A stretch of 56,677 nt of DNA, taken from assembly GCA_016208115.1 (NCBI GenBank), contig JACQYR010000072.1, forward strand, positions 1 through 56,677, given 5' to 3'. Positions 42,106 to 49,069 of this stretch are shown one piece after another. Origin of the DNA: Desulfarculus sp. (GTDB lineage: Bacteria > Desulfobacterota > Desulfarculia > Desulfarculales > Desulfarculaceae). Below the pieces are notes generated by a model, which was not told the origin of the DNA, did no database searches, and saw only the letters and a program-made list of their open reading frames with translations. The position numbers were made by a program, and so were the translations under genes. Every line of letters begins with the position of its first letter. The stretch's first letter is position 1.

Positions 42106-42891
42106 ATGCCACGCCTCAAGTCTTTGGCCGTGATGCTGGTTCTGTCCCTGGCCGCAGCCCTTGCGTTCCCCCCGCCGGCCCAGGCTGGGGAGTTTTTGGT
42201 CTCGGCCGCGGCCAGCCTGCGCGAGGCCTTGCAGGAGGCCGGCCAGGCCTTTCAGGCCCAGCACCCGGGCACCCGGGTGGCCTTCAACTTCGGGGCCTCA
42301 GGGGCCCTGGCCTCCCAGATAGAGCAGGGCGCGCCGGTGGACGTCTTCGCCTCGGCCAACCAGGAGCACATGGAGCGCCTTAACCGCCAGGGCCTGCTGC
42401 TGCCCCAGACCCGCCGCGACTTCACGGCCAACGCCCTGGTGCTCATACAGCCCGGCGACGGCGCGGCCCTGAGCCAGCCCCAGGACCTGCTGAGCCCCCA
42501 GGTGCGGCGCCTGGCCCTGGGCGACCCGGCCACGGTGCCGGCTGGTCAGTACGCCAAGCAGGCGCTGACCAGCCTGCAATTGTGGGAGGCCCTGCGGCCC
42601 AAGCTGGTGCTGGCCGCCGATGTGCGCCAGGTGCGCGAATACGTGCTGCGCGGCGAGGTGGAGGCTGGCCTGGTTTTTGCGTCTGACATGGCCAGGAAGC
42701 CGGGGGCCGAGCCCCCCCGGGCACGGGTGGCCCTGACCCTGGCCCCGGGCCTGCACGCCCCCATTCTCTACCCAGCAGCGGTGCTCAAGGGCTCCCGCCA
42801 GCCCCAAAAGGCCACGGCCTTCCTGGATTTCCTGGTTTCGCCGCCGGGCCAGGCCATCTTGGCGCGCTGGGGGTTCCAGGCCCCCCGTTAG
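42106..42891 (+). CDS. modA: Molybdate-binding protein ModA
   Basis: This 261-aa protein has a signal peptide (residues 1-25, ending PAQAGEF). The mature part starts FLVSAAASLREALQEAGQAF, continues FNFGASGALASQIEQGAPVD with VFASANQEHM, and ends in the conserved PGQAILARWGF. It captures molybdate or tungstate in the periplasm for ModBC. A promoter with an overlapping palindrome lies just upstream; AAGGAGG is the ribosome site. Confidence 0.93.
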   Translation: MPRLKSLAVMLVLSLAAALAFPPPAQAGEFLVSAAASLREALQEAGQAFQAQHPGTRVAFNFGASGALASQIEQGAPVDVFASANQEHMERLNRQGLLLPQTRRDFTANALVLIQPGDGAALSQPQDLLSPQVRRLALGDPATVPAGQYAKQALTSLQLWEALRPKLVLAADVRQVREYVLRGEVEAGLVFASDMARKPGAEPPRARVALTLAPGLHAPILYPAAVLKGSRQPQKATAFLDFLVSPPGQAILARWGFQAPR

Positions 42892-42914
42892 GCCTTACAG
42901 CGCATGGTGTAATC

Positions 42915-43580
42915 ATGGACGAGGTGCTGTTCCCCCTGCGGCTGTCCTTGCAGGTCTCCTTGGTGGCCACCCTGCTGTTGACCGCCCTGACCCTGCCCCT
43001 GGCCCTGGTCTTCGCCCGCCGCCGCTTCCCGGGGCGCGGGCTCTTGGAGGTGGTTTTTTCCCTGCCCCTGGTGCTGCCGCCCACGGTGCTGGGTTATTAC
43101 CTGGTGGTGGTTTTCGGCCAACGGGGGATACTGGGCGGTTGGCTCCAGCAGGCCTTGGGCTGGACCCCCATGTTCAACTGGTGGGGCGCGGTGCTGGCCT
43201 CCATGGTGGTGGCCTTCCCGCTTTTGTTCCATAGCGCCCTGGCCGCCCTGAGCACCGTGGACCGCAACCTGGAACAGGCCGCCTACACCCTGGGGGCCTC
43301 GCCTTGGCGCACCTTCTGGCGAGTGACCCTGCCCCTGGCCCAACGCGGCATCATGGCCGGGGTGGTGCTGGCCTTTGCCCGCGCCCTGGGCGAGTTCGGC
43401 GCCACCCTGATGATCGCCGGCAATATCCCCGGCCGCACCAACACCATGCCGTTGGCCATCTACGGCGCCTTCATGGGTGGCGACCTCACGCAGGCCCACT
43501 GGCTGGTGCTGATCCAGACCCTCATCGCCCTGCTGGTGCTCCTGGTGGCCCGGCGAGGCCAGGGACGCTCATGGCGCTGA
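42915..43580 (+). CDS. modB: Molybdate ABC transporter permease ModB
   Basis: This 221-aa membrane protein has about five spans and the permease EAA-type loop AAYTLGASPWRTFWRVTLPL. FSLPLVLPPTVLGYYLVVVF is typical of ModB. It forms the channel, paired with ModC. modC starts 10 nt before its stop. Confidence 0.93.
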   Translation: MDEVLFPLRLSLQVSLVATLLLTALTLPLALVFARRRFPGRGLLEVVFSLPLVLPPTVLGYYLVVVFGQRGILGGWLQQALGWTPMFNWWGAVLASMVVAFPLLFHSALAALSTVDRNLEQAAYTLGASPWRTFWRVTLPLAQRGIMAGVVLAFARALGEFGATLMIAGNIPGRTNTMPLAIYGAFMGGDLTQAHWLVLIQTLIALLVLLVARRGQGRSWR

Positions 43581-44308
43581 CAGCCCCCCCCACGCCGGTG
43601 CTGGAGCTTAGTCTGACCAAACGCCTGGGCGCCTTCTCCCTGGATGTCACCCTGACGGCCCACAGCCGGCGCCTGGTGATCTGGGGCCACTCCGGGGCGG
43701 GCAAGTCGCTGACGCTAAGGATGATCGCCGGCCTGGCCCAACCCGACGCCGGACGCCTGGCCGTGGAGGGCCGGGTGCTCCACGATTCCCAGGCCCAGGT
43801 CAGCTTAAGCCCCCAGACCCGGGGGGTGGGTCTGGTGTTCCAGGATTTCGCCCTGTTCCCCCACTACACCGTGGCCCAGAACCTGGCCTTTGGTCTGGGC
43901 CGCGCCCCAGAGGCGGCGGAGAAGGTCAAGGCCATGGCCCGACGCATGGAGGTGGAGCGCCTGCTTAATCAGCGGCCGGCCCAGCTCTCGGGCGGCCAGC
44001 GTCAGCGGGTGGCCCTGGGCCGCGCCCTCTTGGCCCAGCCCAGGCTGCTGCTCCTGGACGAGCCCTTCAGCTCCCTGGACAGCGGCCTGCGCGCAAGGTT
44101 GCGCCAGGAATTCGCCGACATGGTCAAGGGGCTGGACCTGCCCATCATCCTGGTCACCCACGACCCCGAGGACGTGCGCGCCCTGGCCCAGGGGGTGGCC
44201 ATCTTCCGCCAGGGCCGCTGCCAGGGGGCCAGCCCACTGCCCCGCGCCCTCCGCCTGAGCCCGCCGCCTCCCGATGACCTCCTGCCTTACCTGGAGCAGG
44301 CCAGTTAA
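43571..44308 (+). CDS. modC: Molybdate ABC transporter ATPase ModC (short form)
   Basis: This 245-aa protein has Walker A GHSGAGKS, the Q-loop VFQDFALFPHYTV, signature LSGGQRQRVAL and Walker B LLLLDEPFSSLD. It powers ModB. It is about 100 residues shorter than E. coli ModC, lacking the C-terminal molybdate-binding TOBE/MOP domain, as in some other bacteria. No mop domain is present in this operon at all, and the neighbouring regulator lacks it too. Confidence 0.9.
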   Translation: MALTAPPTPVLELSLTKRLGAFSLDVTLTAHSRRLVIWGHSGAGKSLTLRMIAGLAQPDAGRLAVEGRVLHDSQAQVSLSPQTRGVGLVFQDFALFPHYTVAQNLAFGLGRAPEAAEKVKAMARRMEVERLLNQRPAQLSGGQRQRVALGRALLAQPRLLLLDEPFSSLDSGLRARLRQEFADMVKGLDLPIILVTHDPEDVRALAQGVAIFRQGRCQGASPLPRALRLSPPPPDDLLPYLEQAS

Positions 44309-44634
44309 GCGGCCTGGCGGCCACTCCTAGCCCAATTTAAAGCCTCGTGGACTCGCGCGGTCCTCGCCGCGGCTAGGCGCCCGGCCGCCTATTTCCCCGC
44401 CACACATTTCCTATCAGTAATTAGGCCTTACAACTGCCCTTAATCAGGGGCAAAATACCTACCATCCAGATCATAATCATAATTACCTGGCATCACTGAT
44501 TTTTTATGAGACATGCACAATTTTGTCCTTGTCTTGTGCTTCGGCGCTGCTCCATACTTTTTCAGTAAGCATGTTGTGGCGGGCTGGCCGGCGGCGAGCG
44601 CGCGTGCGGCAATCCAAGCGAGGAGGGCGAATCT
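44309..44634 (+). promoter_or_regulatory. Leader of nrfHA with a possible promoter
   Basis: No gene. The only promoter-like match is TTGTCT (44529-44534) with CATACT (44553-44558), 18 bp apart. It lies about 75 bp before nrfH. No clear terminator follows modC, and no regulator site is recognised. Confidence 0.35.
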
Positions 44635-45102
44635 ATGGGACCCCCCCAGGCAACGGCAAGGCGAAAAACGCTTCTGCGCAACCTGCTGCTTCTGGCCTTG
44701 ATCGGCGGGGCGGCGGCCGGTTTCGTGAGTTTCGGGCCGCCAGGGCTCTACGCCAAGGCGGCCACCCCCGAGTTCTGCGCCGGCTGCCACGTCATGGAAA
44801 GCGAGTTCGAGAGCTGGTTCCACAACGGCGGGCACCGCGGCCAGCAATGCGTGGCCTGCCACCTGCCCAACGACAATCCCGTCAAGCACGCCGCCTGGAA
44901 GGGCCTGACGGGCATGCAGGACGTGTTCGCCTTCTACTCCGGCCGGGTGCCCGAAACCATCAAGATATCACCGAGCGGGGCGGCCATCGTGCTGGACAAC
45001 TGCAAGCGTTGCCACGCCGAGATGGTGTCGCGCCTCAGCGAGGACCGCCAGTGCTGGGACTGCCACCGCCGGCTTTCGCACCGCAACACCGGGGCCATGT
45101 GA
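44635..45102 (+). CDS. nrfH: NrfH tetraheme quinol dehydrogenase
   Basis: This 155-aa protein has one N-terminal membrane anchor (residues 13-33) and four heme motifs: CAGCH (48-52), CVACH (72-76), CKRCH (123-127) and CWDCH (140-144). It takes electrons from menaquinol and gives them to NrfA in the periplasm. AGGAGG lies upstream of the ATG. It forms an operon with nrfA, 33 bp apart. Confidence 0.95.
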   Translation: MGPPQATARRKTLLRNLLLLALIGGAAAGFVSFGPPGLYAKAATPEFCAGCHVMESEFESWFHNGGHRGQQCVACHLPNDNPVKHAAWKGLTGMQDVFAFYSGRVPETIKISPSGAAIVLDNCKRCHAEMVSRLSEDRQCWDCHRRLSHRNTGAM

Positions 45103-45135
45103 TCCCCCCCTTAGTTAAAAAATGAGGAGATGTCC

Positions 45136-46626
45136 ATGAAACTGAGAAAACCCTTCATCGGCATCCTGGTCATGGCCCTGGCCCTGGGGGGGGCGATGTC
45201 CCTGGTGGCCTGCCAACCCCCCAAGGCCGAGCCCACCAAGACCTACAGCATCGCCGACGGTGACTTCGACCCCGCCAACTGGGGCAAGGCCTATCCCCAC
45301 CAGTACGATCTGTGGCTCAAGACCAAGGATCCCAAGCCTCCGGCCTTCAGCAAGTACAAGGCCGGCTTCGACCAGAAGAACTCCCACTACGACAAGCTCA
45401 GCGAGTTCCCCTACATGCCGCTGTTGTTCAACGGCTGGGGCTTCGGCGTGGAGTACAACGAGCCCCGGGGCCACTACTATATGGTCGTTGACCAGTTGGA
45501 GATTGACCCCTCGCGCCTCAAGGCCGGCGGCGCCTGCCTGACCTGCAAGAGCCCCTATGCCCCCAAGCTCATGCAGGAAATGGGCGAGAAGTACTTCGCC
45601 GACCCCTACCTGGAGGTCCACGCCAAGATACCCAAGGACTTCCAGCGCATGGGCGTGACCTGCGTTGACTGCCACAACAACAAGGACATGGGGCCCCAGC
45701 TCTCGCGCTGGACCCTGCAGAACGCCCTGAAGGACATCGGCAAGGACCCCAACAACCTGACCCGCCAGGAGTCGCGCAGCGCCGTCTGCGCCCAGTGCCA
45801 CGTCACCTACATCGTCAAGAAGAACACCGAGGGCAAGTCCACGTCCGTGTTCTTCCCCTGGCAGGGCAGCAAGCACGACAACATCACCATCGAGAACATC
45901 ATCAAGGTCATCAAGAGCGATCCCCTGCACGGCGAGTGGGTGCAGAGCGTCACCGGCTACAAGGTGGGCTTCATCCGCCACCCCGAGTATGAGTTCTTCA
46001 CCAACAACAGCGTGCACCACAAGGCCAACGTCTCCTGCGCCGACTGCCACATGCCCTACACCCGCGTGGGCGCCAACAAGGTCTCTGACCACAACGTGAC
46101 CAGCCCCCTGAAGGCCGGCATGAAGTCCTGCCAGCAGTGCCACAGCCAGTCGCCGGAGTGGCTGGCCGGCCAGGTGGTGGCCATCCAGGACCGCACCGTG
46201 TCCATGATGAACCGCGCCGGCTACGCCGTGGCCGTGACGGCCAAGACCATCGAGGCCGCCCACAAGGCCCAAAAGGAGGGCAAGACCATTGACAAGGCCC
46301 TCTACGACAAGGCCAAGGACCTCTACCTGGAGGCCCTGTACCGCGTGATCTACATCGGCGCCGAGAACTCCGTGGGCTTCCACAACCCCACCGAAGGCGG
46401 GCGCATCTGCACCGACGCCCTGGCCATGGCCAACAAGGCCGAGAGTCTCCTGCGCCAGGCCCTGACCAAGGCCGGCGTGGACGTGCCGGTGAACATGAAC
46501 CTGGAGATGGCCAAGTACCTGAACGACCGCGGCGTCAAGAAGCTCAAGTTCCGCCCGGAGCTGGAGTTCAAGGATCCCTTCGGCATCCAGGAGATGATTA
46601 CCCCCGCCGCCAGCCTGGGCAAGTAG
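45136..46626 (+). CDS. nrfA: NrfA pentaheme ammonia-forming nitrite reductase (lipoprotein)
   Basis: This 496-aa protein starts MKLRKPFIG, chosen because GAGGAG ends 6 nt before it. A lipobox (LVAC, about residues 23-26) shows it is a lipoprotein anchored at the outer face of the membrane, as in several sulfate reducers. The active-site heme motif is CLTCK (lysine-ligated, about residue 134), followed by four CxxCH motifs: CVDCH, CAQCH, CADCH and CQQCH. It reduces nitrite to ammonium with electrons from NrfH. Confidence 0.96.
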   Translation: MKLRKPFIGILVMALALGGAMSLVACQPPKAEPTKTYSIADGDFDPANWGKAYPHQYDLWLKTKDPKPPAFSKYKAGFDQKNSHYDKLSEFPYMPLLFNGWGFGVEYNEPRGHYYMVVDQLEIDPSRLKAGGACLTCKSPYAPKLMQEMGEKYFADPYLEVHAKIPKDFQRMGVTCVDCHNNKDMGPQLSRWTLQNALKDIGKDPNNLTRQESRSAVCAQCHVTYIVKKNTEGKSTSVFFPWQGSKHDNITIENIIKVIKSDPLHGEWVQSVTGYKVGFIRHPEYEFFTNNSVHHKANVSCADCHMPYTRVGANKVSDHNVTSPLKAGMKSCQQCHSQSPEWLAGQVVAIQDRTVSMMNRAGYAVAVTAKTIEAAHKAQKEGKTIDKALYDKAKDLYLEALYRVIYIGAENSVGFHNPTEGGRICTDALAMANKAESLLRQALTKAGVDVPVNMNLEMAKYLNDRGVKKLKFRPELEFKDPFGIQEMITPAASLGK

Positions 46627-46645
46627 TCCATGCCGGCCTGGCGCC

Positions 46646-46843
46646 TGATACCAGCTCGCACTCAAACGCATAGTTCGGGTGCGAGCTGGCCTGCGGGCCA
46701 TGGACGGCCCGCCGGGCGCGCAAGCGCCCGGGAGGCCGGACAAAACCCGGGGTCCCCACAAAGCGCTAGCTTTGTGGGGTGGAGTCACGCTTTTGCCCGG
46801 CCGATGAGCAAGCAAAGCCATGGACGGCTTTGCTTGCTGGTAG
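46646..46843 (+). repeat. Structured dispersed repeat, copy C
   Basis: It begins 20 nt after the nrfA stop. The hairpins in order are: CCAGCTCGCAC/GTGCGAGCTGG (46651-46689), GCGGGCC/GGCCCGC, CGGGCGC-GCAA-GCGCCCG, a long stem (GGCCGGaCAAAA with TTTTGcCCGGCC, one mismatch) enclosing CCCCACAAAGC/GCTTTGTGGGG, and a final 12-bp stem GCAAGCAAAGCC/GGCTTTGCTTGC. The variable stems differ in sequence from copy B but remain paired. Its last hairpin contains the start codon of the cytochrome c gene. Confidence 0.85.
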
Positions 46844-47184
46844 TAGCCCTTATGGCCCTGGCCGGCCAGGCCCTGGCCCAGCCCGACCTGGCGGCCCAGG
46901 GCAAGGCGGTCTTCGAGGATAATTGCGCCGCCTGCCACCGGGTAAGCGGCGAGGGCCTGCCCCCCACCTTCCCGGCGCTTAAGGGCAGCGCCCTGGTGCT
47001 GGGCCAGCCCCCGCCCCTGATTGACACGGTGCTCAAGGGGCGCAAGGGCCTGGCCACCATGCCCTCCTGGCAGGGCACCCTGAGCCCGCCGGAGATCGCC
47101 GCCGCCCTGACCTACGTTCGCCAGGCCTGGGGCAACCAGGCCGGCCCCATCAGCCCCCAGCAGGTGGAAGCCCGCATACGTTAA
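46804..47184 (+). CDS. Periplasmic monoheme cytochrome c
   Basis: This 126-aa protein has a signal peptide (residues 1-25, ending GQALAQ), then a class I cytochrome c with CAACH and a Met ligand in ATMPSW. It likely carries single electrons in the periplasm, possibly linked to NrfHA upstream. The start codon and the first eight residues (MSKQSHGR) lie inside the last hairpin of the repeat copy. No alternative start before the signal peptide's hydrophobic part is available downstream. Confidence 0.85.
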   Translation: MSKQSHGRLCLLVVALMALAGQALAQPDLAAQGKAVFEDNCAACHRVSGEGLPPTFPALKGSALVLGQPPPLIDTVLKGRKGLATMPSWQGTLSPPEIAAALTYVRQAWGNQAGPISPQQVEARIR

Positions 47185-47192
47185 TACCTGAC

Positions 47193-47256
47193 GGGCGGGG
47201 ATAAACCCCGCCCCTACGAAAACCGAAGGCAACAAAAGGCCTTTTCTTCGTAGGGG
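47193..47256. repeat. GGGCGGGG/CCCCGCCC hairpin and long inverted repeat
   Basis: GGGCGGGG (47193-47200) pairs with CCCCGCCC (47206-47213) around ATAAA. The overlapping CCCCTACGAA (47211-47220) pairs with TTCGTAGGGG (47247-47256). The same GC-rich hairpin recurs at 47353 and within the prophage at about 2777. Confidence 0.75.
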
Positions 47257-47352
47257 CGGGGGTCGAGTGCCTCTACTCCCAATGCGGGTCGAGCGGCGCT
47301 CTCCCCTGACCAACCCCGTAGGCTCCCGTACAGACCTTGTGGAACATACAAG

Positions 47353-47381
47353 GGGCGGGGTTTATCCCCGCCCGGTTTTTT
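47353..47381 (+). terminator. Rho-independent terminator after the cytochrome c gene
   Basis: GGGCGGGG (47353-47360) and CCCCGCCC (47366-47373) with loop TTTAT are followed by GG and six T. It ends transcription of the nrfHA-cytochrome region before the convergent HD-GYP gene. It is made from the same hairpin repeat as 47193. Confidence 0.75.
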
Positions 47382-47444
47382 CTAGCCACAGCCTTTCCAC
47401 GGGAGCCGTCGGCCCTAGCCCCTGCCATGAAGTCGCCCGACCCG

Positions 47445-48236
47445 TTATTGGCCGTCCGGGCACCGGACCACCCGGGCCAGGGCCTCCACCACCTCCGCGT
47501 CCAGGCGGTGGGGGCATTGCTTGCGCAGGTTGGCCAGGGCCGTCTGTTGGTCCATGCCCTGCTGGTAGGGGCGGTCGGTGGTCATGGCGTCATAGCCGTC
47601 GGCCGCGGCGATGATGAGCGCGCCCCGGGGGATGTCCGGGGCCTTGAGGTGCCGGGGATAGCCTGACCCGTCCAGGCGCTCGTGGTGGCAGCGCACAAAG
47701 TCCAGGGCCGGCCCCAGGAAGTCCAAGCCGCGCAGGATGCCGTAGCCCACCTCGGGGTGCCGCAGGATGATCTTCACCAGCTCGGGCGGGTTCTTCTGGC
47801 CGTGGTCCTCGAAGAGCCGGTCGCTAAAGCCGATCTTGCCGATGTCGTGCAAGAGCCCGCCCAGGCGCACGGCCTGGGCTTCCTCCTCGACCAGGCCCAG
47901 CTCCCGGGCCGTGGCCCCGGCCAGCTCGCCCACCCGGCTGGCGTGCCCCTCGGTGTAGGCGTTGCGCGCGGCTAAAGCGTTGGCCATGGCCGAGACCGTG
48001 GCGATGGTGGCCTGGCGGATGCGCTGATTCAACTCCTCCAACTGCTCAATGAGCTGCCCAAGGCGATACTCCCGGGCCTCCACCTTGACCATCATCAGGC
48101 CCATGGCCTCGGCCACGGTGCGCAGGGGCTCGGGCACCTCGGGCCGGGTCAGCTCCATGATGCGGTCGGAGTAATGCCCCTCGGCGATCTCCCGTATCAC
48201 CTCCAGCAGGCGCTGGCCGGCCTGGCTTTGGTCCAT
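47445..48236 (-). CDS. HD-GYP domain phosphodiesterase
   Basis: This 263-aa protein has an N-terminal helical linker (HAMP-like signalling helix, residues 55-85) and an HD-GYP domain: TEGHASRVGEL, the HD pair LLHDIGKIG (130-131), GYGILRG and HHERLDGSGYP (184-194) with DGYDAMTTDRPY. It probably hydrolyses cyclic di-GMP. All key residues are present. No input domain such as a receiver or PAS is visible, so its signal comes from the helices or a partner. Confidence 0.9.
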   Translation of the reverse strand: MDQSQAGQRLLEVIREIAEGHYSDRIMELTRPEVPEPLRTVAEAMGLMMVKVEAREYRLGQLIEQLEELNQRIRQATIATVSAMANALAARNAYTEGHASRVGELAGATARELGLVEEEAQAVRLGGLLHDIGKIGFSDRLFEDHGQKNPPELVKIILRHPEVGYGILRGLDFLGPALDFVRCHHERLDGSGYPRHLKAPDIPRGALIIAAADGYDAMTTDRPYQQGMDQQTALANLRKQCPHRLDAEVVEALARVVRCPDGQ

Positions 48237-48254
48237 TGCGCCTCCCTTGGCGGC

Positions 48255-49022
48255 CTAGCGCCCGGCCATGAAATCCAGCACCGCCTCGTTGAAGGCCGCC
48301 GGCTTCTCGATGTTGGCCATGTGCCCGGCCTTCTCGATGACGGTCAGGCCCGCGCCGGCAATGTTTTTGACCAGATACTGGCTGTACTTGAGCGGGGTGA
48401 GGTTGTCCTGGTCGCCGACGATGCACCAGGCGGGCAGGCGTATCTCCCCCAGGCGAAGGCTGATGTCGAAGTTGTCGCAGGCCGTGAAGTCGCCCCAGAT
48501 CACCTGGGGGTCGTTCTGGGCCATCTCCCGGGCGCCCTGCTCGATGAGCCCAGGGTCTGCCCCGGGGGCGTAGGCGTATTTCACGACCAGGCTCACCGTG
48601 GGCGCGAAGTTGTGCAGCAGGCCCTCCAGGATGGCAGGCAGCACCTTGAGCCGGCTGCCGGTGCCGGCCAGGATAAGGCCCCGCAGCAGATGGGGCCGTT
48701 CCAGGGCCAACTGCATGGCCACCGCCCCGCCCAGGGAGTGGCCCAGGAGCACCGGCCGCGCCGGCCCGGCGGCCAGGAAATCGCCCAGCCAGGCGGCGTA
48801 GTCCTCCACCACCTGGCAGCCCGGCCCCGGGGTCTGGCCATGGCCGGGCAGGTCAATGGCCGCCACGTTGACCTGGCCGGAGAGCCCGGCCAACTGGGGC
48901 AGGAAGTTCTCGGCCCGCCCGCCGGAGCCGTGCAGGCACAAGAGGCTGGGCCGCGCCGGGTCAAAGGCCTGGCGGCCCTGCCGTAGCCCGATGCTCTGTC
49001 CCTTGAGATGCTGGTCCCACAT
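48255..49022 (-). CDS. Alpha/beta hydrolase
   Basis: This 255-aa protein has LLCLHGSGGRAENF (oxyanion loop), the nucleophile elbow LLGHSLGGAVAM, an acid in CIVGDQDNLTP and the catalytic His in IEKAGHMANIEKP. The full Ser-Asp-His triad is present. Its closest relatives include esterases and ring-cleavage hydrolases; the substrate is unknown. It lies 18 bp upstream of the HD-GYP gene. Confidence 0.88.
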   Translation of the reverse strand: MWDQHLKGQSIGLRQGRQAFDPARPSLLCLHGSGGRAENFLPQLAGLSGQVNVAAIDLPGHGQTPGPGCQVVEDYAAWLGDFLAAGPARPVLLGHSLGGAVAMQLALERPHLLRGLILAGTGSRLKVLPAILEGLLHNFAPTVSLVVKYAYAPGADPGLIEQGAREMAQNDPQVIWGDFTACDNFDISLRLGEIRLPAWCIVGDQDNLTPLKYSQYLVKNIAGAGLTVIEKAGHMANIEKPAAFNEAVLDFMAGR

Positions 49023-49069
49023 GGTGTGTCTCCTTTGACTGACGCCGCCGAACTGGGCCGGCCGCGCCG

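Noticed and set aside
44440-44889. Minus-strand reading frame over nrfH
   Set aside because: Its 3' part is antisense to nrfH hemes and it has no ribosome site or family features.
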